DNA of 64,000 bases, from positions 1,816,501 through 1,880,500 of the forward strand of contig JAFBJZ010000951.1 in NCBI GenBank assembly GCA_016785225.1. The letters run 5' to 3'. The stretch is from Psettodes erumei. Its lineage: Eukaryota > Chordata > Actinopteri > Pleuronectiformes > Psettodidae. Under the pieces are notes generated by a model. It searched no databases. It was not told the DNA's origin and was given only the letters and a program-made list of their open reading frames with translations. Numbering within the stretch: position 1 is the stretch's first letter; each line of letters starts with the position of its first letter. The position numbers and the translations under genes are program-made. Below, piece by piece: positions 1 to 10,243 of the stretch.

Positions 1-669
1 TAAAGACTGGTTTCAAATAAAGGTGGAAAACAATATAATTTGGACAGTTACTCACTTTGTACATTCAGAAAAATCTACATTTCCAGAGGTTTTCTAACAG
101 TACAGGAACATACCTAGTTATGCCATTCTTTCACAAACGTGAGAATAGTATGTTGTTTTAACAATAATACTGTTTACAGACGGTGTTTAAATAAGACACA
201 CTCTACACTGCTATTTGCTAATGTTGATGAAACCCATCATTTCCTTTTGACATTTCACAATAAAAGACTTCTAGGTAATGAAGAGAATAATGCCCTTGAG
301 CCCCTGGAGAGGTTTTAGTATCAAACATATTGAGGACATGTTATGTTCACTATGTTTACTACTTAAGAGCAAAAGATCTTGCTGCAAATGGGAGTCCGTC
401 AAAAGACACGCTACTTTCTAATATATAATAGTATATGCTTGTAATACTATTTTGAAATAAAGTCTTTCTTAAATAAAGCCCTTTAACTGTCTTCAGTTTA
501 GATGAGTCACAGACACACACAAGACTCACGTGGTAGATTCACCTTCCTTCTTTGAAAGGTACAATATGCCAGTGTCAACTACCCATCTTGGACCCAGCGT
601 GACACTCTGAAAGTCTAAAAATGTGTTTGACTTTTTGTGTGTGTGTGTGTGTGTTTATGATTCCTACAG
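1..669 (+). other. unc5c intron, 3' part
   Basis: AT-rich intronic DNA leading to the acceptor at 668-669. No exon or element was recognised except the TG run near its end. Confidence 0.7.
635..654 (+). repeat. (TG)9 tract beside unc5c splice acceptor
   Basis: An uninterrupted TG run of about 19 bases ends 15 bases before the exon at 670. In RNA this is a (UG)n run in the position where TDP-43 or CELF proteins are known to affect acceptors in other genes. An effect here is inference. Confidence 0.85.
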
Positions 670-903
670 GATGTGGTTGTTGTGGGCGAGGAAAACTTCA
701 CCACCCCATGCTATGTGCAGATGGACTCAGAGGCATGTCACATCTTAACAGAGACACTGGGGACTTACTGCCTGGTGGGCCAATCAATTGGCAAGGCAGC
801 GGCCAAGAGGCTCAAACTGGTTGTTTTTGGACCTGTCTCCTGCACAACTTTGGACTATCACATCAGGGTCTATTGTCTGGATGACACACAGGATGCACTC
901 AAG
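670..903 (+). CDS. unc5c: unc5c exon: start of UPA domain
   Basis: This 234 bp exon (78 codons, phase 0 at both ends) opens after TTCCTACAG and closes at AAG|GTAAAG. It begins DVVVVGEENF and ends DDTQDALK, the junction between the ZU5 domain and the UPA domain, which packs on ZU5 and the death domain in the autoinhibited receptor. A (TG)9 tract lies 15 bases before the acceptor. Skipping the exon would keep the frame. Confidence 0.93.
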
Positions 904-3900
904 GTAAAGTATTTAAACTAAATGACTCAAACCCAATGATTATTTGCTACATTTGTTTTTAGTCCATTTAATTAACCTATAAGTGCACATACAAAGTGTA
1001 TACATACTACAGACATGTGATATACAGTATGTACAATTTTGCCAAGTTGTTGCGCCGACTGTTTACTGTTGTTATTCCAGTGCCTTGAATAACAGTGAAG
1101 GTAAGGAAGAGGCGTTTCATATTTTAGGCTGAGTGCTTTGTTGTGTTCTTTAATCCTGAAGGATTTCATTCTGTCTCGGACCACCCATACTTAAACTCTT
1201 CCCTGCTAATTTGCATTTGAAATAAAATATAATATAGCCTGAATGAAAGCGATTGTCTACAGCCATAAATAGCAGTTACTTCACCTCTAGTCTTCTGGAA
1301 ATGAGCTGAGAAGCAGTAAACAAAACAGGGTCATGCAATGTCAAAATAGCAGCAATGAAGAATTCAAACAAATTCAAAGCACCGGAGGGACCATCTGATA
1401 TGGGAGATTAACACTGGTAATTTATGTATGCAATGACACGTCATCTGTCACACGCACGCTTGCATAAACATGAATGCACAACCAGCTTTAAACTTTCAAA
1501 CAAGCAACTCTAGCTTGAGAAACAAAGTTGAGAGGTGAACTTTTTAATGATGGAGGCTTTGTGTAGTTTAATTGATCGGTTGGCGTTTCAAAGAGGAAGT
1601 CTCTGCTTTATATCTACAGTAGAGTTGCCGCATAGGAAGATGACGGGAAGGAGAAATGGATTATTTTGAAATGGTTGTAGGAGGCATCTGTCATACTGAT
1701 AACATATTCTTCCCTCAGAAAATAACTGTGTGTGTTTGTGTGTGTTAATTTGCTCATCTAAGTGTGTGCACTTCAAGAGCATGTAAATATGTTGATATTA
1801 TCACTGTGTTTTAAGAATGCTGGTGTGTCCATGGAGTGCAGACACTGTCTTTGTACTCTCTTGCTCCATATGCAGAAGTCAGTTTGAAAAGAACGGGCAA
1901 AAATCCTCACATGACAAGTTGTGCAATTTTGAAACAATTGCAACACAACAACACAACAACTGCAACACAGAAAAATAAAATTCACTGATTCAGATATCAG
2001 TTTTACATTAAATTAATTTCTCCACATTTGAAAACAACTAAGATGCACAAACAGTCATTGTTTAGTGCAGTTCATCACCTTTCTGGTTTTGTTTTGGATA
2101 AGGTGGTTGTTACAATATTGTTTAAAACTATAGTAGGAATACACCAGTATAAGTAGTGTTAGTGTTGTCTTGACATCTTAGCAAAAATAGATGAGAAAGA
2201 ACAAAAATGTGCAACAAAATCTTAAATATTCAGAATTGAGTTTACTTCTCTGTATATTATGTTGATGACTAGTAAGATTCATTAAGGCCATCTTCTAAAA
2301 TCAAGAGAAATAATTTCATTTTACTGTCTTACATTAAGTATATGCCTCATTTCCCTGCATCTGCCAACAGCAGTACTTTGCCTAGTGGTGCATTAATAAT
2401 CAAGGATGTTATTGAGCATGTCTCTTAATGTTGTTCCTCAGTTCAGTGTGGGTAGCAGAGCTAAGCTTTGCTTAATTCCAGGGAATACACCTACTGAGAT
2501 CTGTGACAATATCTCAATGAAACCTTTCATGTGTTTCAAGTGTTTCATGGTGCTGTGTACTTCACAACAACATCGTCTGCAGTAATTATGCAAGATAAAT
2601 TAAAGGCTTTCAACAATATCTAGTGCTGTATGAATAATAAATGAAAACATGCAGAGGAAGTTTGAAGCATTTTATTCTTTTCTTTTTTTGTGGGGTTTTG
2701 TGTAGGAGGTTCTTCAAATGGAGACCCAGATGGGAGGGAAGCTTCTGGATGAGCCAAAGACTCTGAACTTTAAAGACAGCACACACAATCTGAGACTGTC
2801 AATCCATGACGTGCCACACACACACTGGAAGAGCAAGCTCATCGCAAAGTATCAGGTGAGAGGGCTATAACCAACACATAGACATAAAAGACATTCTATG
2901 AACCAGATACAACATATGCTGTTTAGCAAGTGATCTGCATGCAAGGTGCAAATATGGCAGGTTAAAGTACTACTTTACTCGCTATTTTGACAAAGAAGGA
3001 TATGCTATGGTAAGGCTTTGTGTGAAATCAAAATGTGAAACAATGTACCTTTTATCATTGCATTTTCTAGGAGATCCCATTCTACCAGGTGTGGAGCGGC
3101 AGTCAGAGAAGTCTTCACTGTACCTTCACCCTGGAGAGACTGAGCTCAGCCATCACAGAGATCAGCTGCAAATTGTGTGTGCGGCAGGTGGAAGGGGAAG
3201 GACAGATCTTTCAGCTCAGCAACACTTTGGAGGAGGTGGGTTTGTGGAAAGTCACATACAAAACATGGAGAGATGCTGTTTATTTAATATCTTTCTGTTT
3301 AATTCTGAAAAAGAAATTAACGCAGTAAGACAGAGAAATGGGGTTCCTTCTATTTTCCCACACTTAAGTTTTTCTCTATCCATCACACACTGTGGTTCTG
3401 TGACACTGTTCAATCATTCATATTGGGGCTAGAGGTCACATAACACAGGAGGAATAACTTGTGAAAGCCATGTAAAAGTCACGAATCAACATCTATGTCT
3501 TTGTGCGTGTGTGTGTGTCTGTGTCCTAGTGTGAACAGTTTTGGTCAAAGGTCAGACAGTTCTTGTGGATTGTCGTTACTTTGAATTCTGCCATGATGAC
3601 CACGGGTGATCACATTGCACTTTAGAATTTTTTAACCCTGACTTAGCAAAATGAGAATGAAACCAAGAAAAATGTCTCTAGTGGATGAAGTTGCTGCTTG
3701 TCTGAGGTATAATAGTGTCATGGGGACATCTCCAGTTAATGAAAATGATACATCCCGATCATGATGCGCAGAACATTTCTTTCTTAATCTTTGTCAGAGC
3801 ATATTGGTATAACTCTGTGTTGTAGTTCTACCTCACTTTATTTCCTTTCCCTCTCATCTCAGCTATACTTGCGCCATTTTTGTGTCATCCTGTCCAAGGT

Positions 3901-6532
3901 TGTTTGGCAAGTATGGTAATTAGAGCTGAAAAGCTAAAACATTATTCAGTGAATCTTTTGTGTGTAATGTATTAAATAAAATACCATAGACCCTCAACCA
4001 CCCCGCAGTGTTGAACATGTTGAACAATCGAAAGCAAAACATATTTAATGCATTTATTGTTTCAACAGAGAAACAGAGACGTCCCTTTCCATCAGTCATT
4101 CAATCCCCAGCAGCACAGAGCTTTCTGCTGTAAATTGGGGCTAAGTAGACACAGTAAATAGTAATCATTCACATCAACAGTGGCAGTTGTTGTTTCCCTC
4201 TGCCAAGCCACATTCATTAGACTGCTGCCTCCTTTCAGCCCAGGAGTGGCAGATTAATGGGATGAAGGTTTATAAAGGGACAAAGAGGAGGAGAGACAGA
4301 GTGCATGGTAGCAGAACTTTCTCTCTTGTATTAATTACAAGAATCATCTGTAATTGGTCACACCAAGGGCCAGCAGAAAAGAGACACACAGAAATTTGTC
4401 TTTGAATTTAACCTCAACATGGGTGCACAATATGTTGAGGTTAAATTTGCTTTTAAGGCTTTCTATGCTTCTCAGAGTGATCAGAGCTAAAAGTGGGCTC
4501 AGACTTTTGTCTCTTTTCAAAAACATGTGACCAGTTTCTTTCTGTTTTTCTAGGAGGTCCAGTGCATAGACACATCCCTGATGGACCCCGCCAGTAATAT
4601 CACAACCTTAGTGGGGCCTAATGCCTTCCGCATACCTTTATCCATCAGACAGAAGCTGTGTGGCAGTCTGGATGCACCACAGACCAGAGGCAATGACTGG
4701 AGGATGCTGGCCCACAAACTCAACCTTGACAGGTGACACACACATTTTGTTTTATCTTTTTTTTGCTGTAAGTCCCTGTATACTTCACTTAAACATTTTG
4801 CATTCTGTCACATCTTTCAGCCAGCACAACTCCTCTCATATAGTTTGGCAGATCCTTAAGGTTGCCTTATCTGAAAAACTGAATCATTTTCTATTAATTT
4901 GAATGTGACTTGAGACTGGAAGATAAAATAATCAGTATCATTCTTGTTTGTGTTCTTATATTCTTTTTAGATCTTGTTATATTACTTTTATTTTTATCTC
5001 CTTAGTGCTCAAAGATATACTAGCGCATAGAGGTATAATCACAGTGACAACTAATCTTATTAATTGTATGTGACTGTTGTTTTTATAGCAAAATACAATT
5101 TTACACAAAAAAACAGACATAAATCTGGTCACTCATTTTCAGCACATTTCAGTATTTCGAACCAGCATCCCTGTAGAGTTTGAGCAAATGAAATACTGCT
5201 TGTTTCTCATACACCTAAATAGTAAAGATTCTGTTTTCTTTTTTTGCATCTGACTCACATCCTCACATAGCATCCTTAGTATGTTTATTCCCAGATGTGT
5301 GTCTCAGTGAGTCAGTCTGAAGGTTCATTTACCTGCAGCTTCTGCAGATAGATATTGAGAGGATAATCGGTGCACTAGTGCACCTCATTGTGCCAACATG
5401 CAGCTGGCTTATGATGCAGTCTATCCCTGATTGGTGTGTGAAAAATGGACTGCTAGCCAAATTGTTGTTTACTTCCACATTTCTGCTAAAAGCTACTCTT
5501 CAAAGAGAGCGCGATAAAATGATCTAACAAGGAAATACCATCTTTATGCTCTGTGCTCCTTTAAATGCCACATCATGTCCCTTTGACTTCAAAGCATGAC
5601 GCATCACAGCCATTGCTCCTCATATAAATTTTACAAATAGCAGAAATTCACACACACACACACACACATTCCCACAAAAAGGTGGATCTTAGAGTTCACT
5701 TAACAGCAGGATACCCCTTAATCACATACTGCAGACAGATGGAGTCTGAGACAGAAAATGAGAAAGAAAGAAAATGTCAGAAAGTAATGAAAATGGCTCT
5801 ATTAGCTGCTTTGAATGAGAGAAAGAGATGTGAAAAAAGAAAAAAATCAGCAGAAGGAAAAACTGGCACAAAGTGAGCAGAGGAGTGTGGCACATGTCAT
5901 TGGTTGTGTTTAAAAAGATTGTGCCAAAAGTGCAGTCACAGGGTTTGCACAGAACCAGAAAGACCCATTTTTATCCAGGTGGGACACAAATTTGATGGCT
6001 TTTCCTTTTCCACAGCTCCGAGACCTTTGTTGCAGATGGGTCGCCATCGTTAGACTTTTCCTCAGCCACCATTGTTTGCTTGACTCTCAAAGGCTGTAAA
6101 TCCTACAGCTACTATAACAACAGTTCTCTGTGTGGAAACCATGGCACATTTTTGTGCTCAATTTCAAAATGATTATTTTTTAACTGTTTGAACTAAACAA
6201 ACAGGCATGTAGCTGTTTTATATTATGACTTTGATTCCTCGCAAAGTTCCATGAGCGAAATATTGAAACCAAGTGCTGAAAAAGTGTGAGAATTAAACAT
6301 TTTCTGCTGAATATTATTACTTTATTTACCATACCTTTTTGACCTCATTATCGCCCTGATTTTTTCCAGGTACCTTAATTATTTTGCCACCAAGTCCAGT
6401 CCAACAGGCGTGATCTTGGATCTCTGGGAGGCCCAACATTTCCCTGATGGAGACCTAAATGAACTGGCAGCTGTGCTGGAAGAGATGGGTCGCCATGACG
6501 GTAACCTCACCACCATGACAACGGATCACTGA
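670..6532 (+). CDS. unc5c: unc5c, netrin receptor UNC5C, C-terminal part (5 exons, 5' end outside window)
   Basis: UNC5C is a single-pass netrin receptor that drives axon repulsion and, without ligand, death signalling as a dependence receptor. Coding exons are 670-903, 2706-2855, 3071-3235, 4554-4732 and 6370-6532; all have AG acceptors and GT donors and join in phase to 296 residues plus TGA. The visible part lies in the cytoplasmic tail: the UPA domain fills roughly residues 1-185 and the death domain roughly 208-290. Family stretches include GEENFTTPCY, RVYCLDDTQDAL, IPFYQVWSGSQR, CKLCVRQVEGEGQIFQL and LDAPQTRG. These match vertebrate UNC5C better than UNC5A, B or D as I remember them. 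The convergent bmpr1b neighbour is the tetrapod arrangement and supports the paralogue call. The N-terminal Ig, TSP1, transmembrane and most ZU5 exons must lie left of base 1. The last residues (RHDGNLTTMTTDH) differ from the mammalian UNC5C tail. Confidence 0.93.
904..2705 (+). other. unc5c intron (1.8 kb)
   Basis: Intron bounded by GTAAAG and TGTGTAG. It holds AT-rich unique-looking sequence with a short TG-rich run near 1726-1745. No coding exon was recognised on either strand. Confidence 0.8.
2706..2855 (+). CDS. unc5c: unc5c exon: UPA domain, middle
   Basis: This 150 bp exon (50 codons, phase 0 both ends) follows TTTTGTGTAG and ends CAG|GTGAGA. It encodes EVLQMETQMGGKLLDEPKTL through STHNLRLSIHDV to SKLIAKYQ, the middle of the UPA domain and very close to vertebrate UNC5C. 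Confidence 0.93.
3071..3235 (+). CDS. unc5c: unc5c exon: UPA domain, end
   Basis: This 165 bp exon (55 codons, phase 0 both ends) follows CATTTTCTAG and ends GAG|GTGGGT. It encodes EIPFYQVWSGSQRSLHCTF through CKLCVRQVEGEGQIFQLSN to LEE. It is separated from the previous exon by only 215 bp. Confidence 0.93.
3236..4553 (+). other. unc5c intron (1.3 kb)
   Basis: Intron between the last UPA exon and the death-domain exon. It contains an impure GT-rich stretch near 3504-3526 and a perfect 16 bp inverted repeat at 4405-4447, about 107 bases before the acceptor. No coding exon was recognised. Confidence 0.8.
4405..4447. repeat. perfect 16 bp inverted repeat (hairpin) in unc5c intron
   Basis: The left arm AATTTAACCTCAACAT (4405-4420) is exactly the reverse complement of the right arm at 4432-4447, with an 11-base loop that contains the palindrome GTGCAC. 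It would form a stable stem in pre-mRNA. No function is assigned. Confidence 0.85.
4554..4732 (+). CDS. unc5c: unc5c exon: linker and start of death domain
   Basis: This 179 bp exon follows TTTTTCTAG and ends GAC AG|GTGACA, leaving two bases of an Arg codon. After a short divergent linker it encodes GPNAFRIPLSIRQKLCGSL and DWRMLAHKLNLD, the first helices of the UNC5 death domain. In the family this domain binds DAP kinase and packs against UPA. Confidence 0.93.
4733..6369 (+). other. unc5c last intron (1.6 kb)
   Basis: Intron bounded by GTGACA and CCAG. It contains a short CA run near 5648-5668 and a purine-rich stretch near 5740-5880 that leaves a chance lysine-rich open frame. No gene was recognised. 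Confidence 0.8.
6370..6532 (+). CDS. unc5c: unc5c last coding exon: end of death domain, stop
   Basis: The exon follows TTTTTTCCAG, completes the split Arg codon and runs YLNYFATKSSPTGVILDLWE to AAVLEEMGRHD, then a short tail and TGA at 6530-6532. The death-domain core is fully conserved; the last nine residues are not like the human tail. Confidence 0.92.
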
Positions 6533-9500
6533 TGAAGCAACGTGCGCACCAAGACAATGACAGAATTCTGTAGACGATGACAGGAATTCTCTTCGGTTGA
6601 TACTGCAGCAAGTGCAATGAATGACTTAGATGTGAGCAAAAGAAAAGTTGTTGCCATGGTGATTGAGCAAAAGTTAAATACCATGCTAATCATGCAGATA
6701 TGGTAACAGAGCAAGAGATGCTGGAACTATATACATTTCTTGTGTATTTGTGCGATGTTGCAGTGTCATGTGTGACTGACAGAGAGTAGCTCTACCTACT
6801 ACACAGAGTCTATCAGGAACAAACAAAACACAAACACGTCTAAAAAAAATAAATAAATAAAAAAGGCCTTGTCTAGTGTAACACCAGTTGTTCTCTTGCT
6901 GTTACTTCACACTGGACAAAGATGAGCAGGGTAAAGAAAAAAGAAGCAACTGAGATACTGACCTTGAAAACCTCTACAAAAATGGAAGAGAATCATAAAG
7001 GGAGAGAAGCTAAACTGATTACAGAAGAGTGGGAAAAGGTCTGGAGGAAGGAGAGAGAGAGTGAGTGAGTTAGAGACTGTTTAGTAAGATGAGAATAAAC
7101 AGAGAGAAGTTAAACTGATTACAAAAAGGAGGGAGGATGTAAACATAGAATAATGGGAGAAAAGCAGCAGGTGATCATCTGAAAGAACAGGATGGAAAAG
7201 AGATAATGAGAGAGGGAAAATAAAAATGTGATCCCACTCCCCTCCTGTGAGCCTTGGCTGTACGTGTTTGCCAGTACAGTTTGGTGTCTTTATATCGTTT
7301 CCTAGGGAACACTCTATGTATTTCGCTGTCCATATGTGTGGATCATTTCCTGCTAACAGAATTCGCTACACAGTGACTGTCAATCCAGGGTCCCACTGAC
7401 CAGAAACAAGCCCGAGACAACAGGTTCCCTTCTTTGGGTGATATTACATTATTGGTGTTAGATTCAGTATTGAATTTGTGGCTTTCTTTCACAACACATA
7501 AAGATATTAAATTATCCAGGTCACAGAAAAGTAGACGTACTAAGCCGAAGGGAACCGAACTTGCTGTTCACTTGCCTTTTAATTTGTGCATCTAATTTTC
7601 TTAAAAAGTCCAAAGATGAGTACACTCCTGATGGATGCAAAAATAAACCACATTTAACAGTGGATGGTAGTGACAGATTCTTGAATATGTCTGTTTTGAG
7701 GTATATTTAAGATTGCACTTATGATAAACAGATAAACAAGGCAAAGATGCAGACTGTCAGCTATTTATTATATTTATGTACCTTAAAGGACAATGCCATA
7801 TACAGTTCACAAATGTGTTTGTTTTAAGGGAGTGAGCATTGGCTATTTTTAGGAATGTTTTTCTTTGGAGAGACCACTTTTCCTGGGGAAAATATGTACT
7901 AATCTGCACTCATTAAAAGCTAAACTTAAGTAAAATTTTGACACGCTATCTCCAGCAATGCTACTGCTGTGCTCCTCCCCATAAAGGAGTTGTTTCATTG
8001 ATGTAGCACGGGGCTTTCAAATCTTTGCTACCCACATTTTGTGTTCCAATTCCATAAATCTTTCTGAGACTACTGGGGCTTGTTTCGGGACAGGATCAAA
8101 GAGAACCAGGGTCCAGAGGAAAGACAGAAGAAGCAAAATGGGATGAACTAGAAGTGAAAACACAGTGATTTTAAATACAGTAATATTTAAGTACCATAGT
8201 ATTACATGATAGTGATTTAAAATACAGCTGATATCATTCATTAATATACCCAAATGTATTGATTTTTATCAATCATGTTTTCATTTACTAAAATATATAC
8301 ATCATACATATATAACTTTCTTTCATTTTTTTGGTGTTCTGTCATCACAAGGTGTGGGTTGTTACCTGCCATCAAGCCACATGTGATTTAATTTGTGATT
8401 CACCACCATGACTTTGTTGGTCACTAGCACCATCCAGTGGCCTTGTAAGAACAACAGCATTTACATTTTTTTTCATTGTCTGAAATGTGTAAATACATGA
8501 TTATCATGTTCATCCTAATGACCTTGTATTACCATAATATTTTTGTTGAGTGATCATTATTGTGTTAACTTCTTTTTTTGACATTTTAATTTTTTTATAG
8601 ATGTGAACTGTATTGGGGTATCTGTAACATATCAGTTAGTTGCCCTTTTTCTCAAATAATGTTCTGTCAGCAACTAACATTCGATCTCACGGTGTATTTG
8701 TTAAAAACATGTTTCAATTTAGAGCTTAAAATCAAGGTAACAGAATGGCGGCCTGTGTAAAATTAATTGTAATATATTTGTGTTTTGCAGAACAACATTG
8801 TGAACCAAGGCTGGCTTTCAAATGTATGCAATGACCCCAGACAGCATTGTCTGTTGAAAAGGTGTAACTCCAATACACAAACTGAGAAAAGAAAAAAAAA
8901 ACAGCCTTATTTTTAGTGGCTTTTGAATCATTGTCAGATGCCCTTGGGGACATGAACTCTTCACCATGTAAAAGACAGCATGAACATTCAGTTCAAAGGA
9001 AATACATGTAAAATATTTTTTAAAAAATGGAGTTTAGATATTTCTGCTCTGAAATATGGAGAGACGCCATATGAAAATGAACATCAGGTATGTAGAGGAG
9101 ATACTGAGGAGGATATTGTAAAGAAATCCAAGTAGGCAGAGGCTTTGTGAACGCTGGTACAAAAGGTCAGATTTTTACAGCAGATCTATTCTTGTGGTCT
9201 ATGCAGGAGAAAATAGTGAGACATTGATTTGTCATTCTTTGTGCAGTCACTCAGAAATGTGAATGTTATGAATCAGACCTCTTTCATCAGTGGGAAACCA
9301 AACATGGTACATGCAGAGTCCTCAAAATGTGTATGTTGTGATTTTGGACAGCCTTATGAACCAAATTAGAGAAGATGTATGGTATATGACAGAGTGGATG
9401 TTTTGTATGTTTTCAAACGCAACTGCTGATGTCAGACGTGAGGAAATCAATAGGGAAGCATTGCGTACATATGAGGATAAAAGCCTAAAGCATCAACTTG

Positions 9501-10243
9501 TCAGTTCAGATTTGTTTTCAGAGCAAGATATGAGTCCACAGGTAATAATAATGTCTCTTTCATGTAATGTGATCAGCATCTCTGATTAACTCAATGGCAG
9601 AACCCTCTTAATTTCAAACTGGTGAAATGTGTTGAAGGACGAAATCAGTAATGAACTGTAAGTTACAAATTACTGACCCAAAATTTGATCGTTGCCATAG
9701 TGTAAGTTTGCAGTTTATCAGTAGGATAGACTGTCAATAGAGTAGATTGAAAAAGGGAGTTTCCATATGAGGAGAGCACACATAGGTGATCCTTCATGAT
9801 GTGAAAATGAGGAAAGTAGTGTTGATATCAGTGAGTATGTAAAATATTTTCTATTCACAGTATGTACAGTTGTGTACTGTTAGCTATATTTGGCAAATTT
9901 CAGAATATAGAAAAGAGCAGTACAGTTAGATACTAGTTTGTATGTTACAAGTTTTGTATTTCAGTTTTTCTGTTCCTTTTTTGTAAAAGCAGTGTTTACT
10001 ATGCAAACTCGGCATTGGTTATCATGATAGAAGTCTCTAACTATGGCTGTCCTTGTAAGTGCATTTTTATTTTACTATCAGGAGTGATTTGATTTGATTA
10101 GTGCCGGGTGGTGTTGGTTCATTTTAGCTAATTCTGGCACGCTTCATGATTCTTGCTCAAACTTGCTGAATGCTCGCCTCTCTATCTCCTCTAATTGTTT
10201 TCTGTACAAAGTGTAAGAAAGAATTTTTAAGACAATTAATAAA
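6533..10243 (+). other. probable unc5c 3' UTR and downstream DNA
   Basis: Non-coding sequence after the unc5c stop. Candidate polyadenylation signals on the + strand are the overlapping AATAAA run at 6848-6864, AATAAA at 7642-7647 and AATAAA at 10238-10243. I cannot tell which is used. Vertebrate UNC5 transcripts often have long 3' UTRs, so the UTR could extend through most of this interval. Two 26-base near-identical stretches lie exactly 100 bases apart at 7001 and 7101. Confidence 0.5.

Noticed and set aside
3007..3432. 141-codon + strand frame overlapping the unc5c exon 3071-3235
   Set aside because: It is a shadow frame. The conserved UNC5 translation in the neighbouring frame uses the same DNA.
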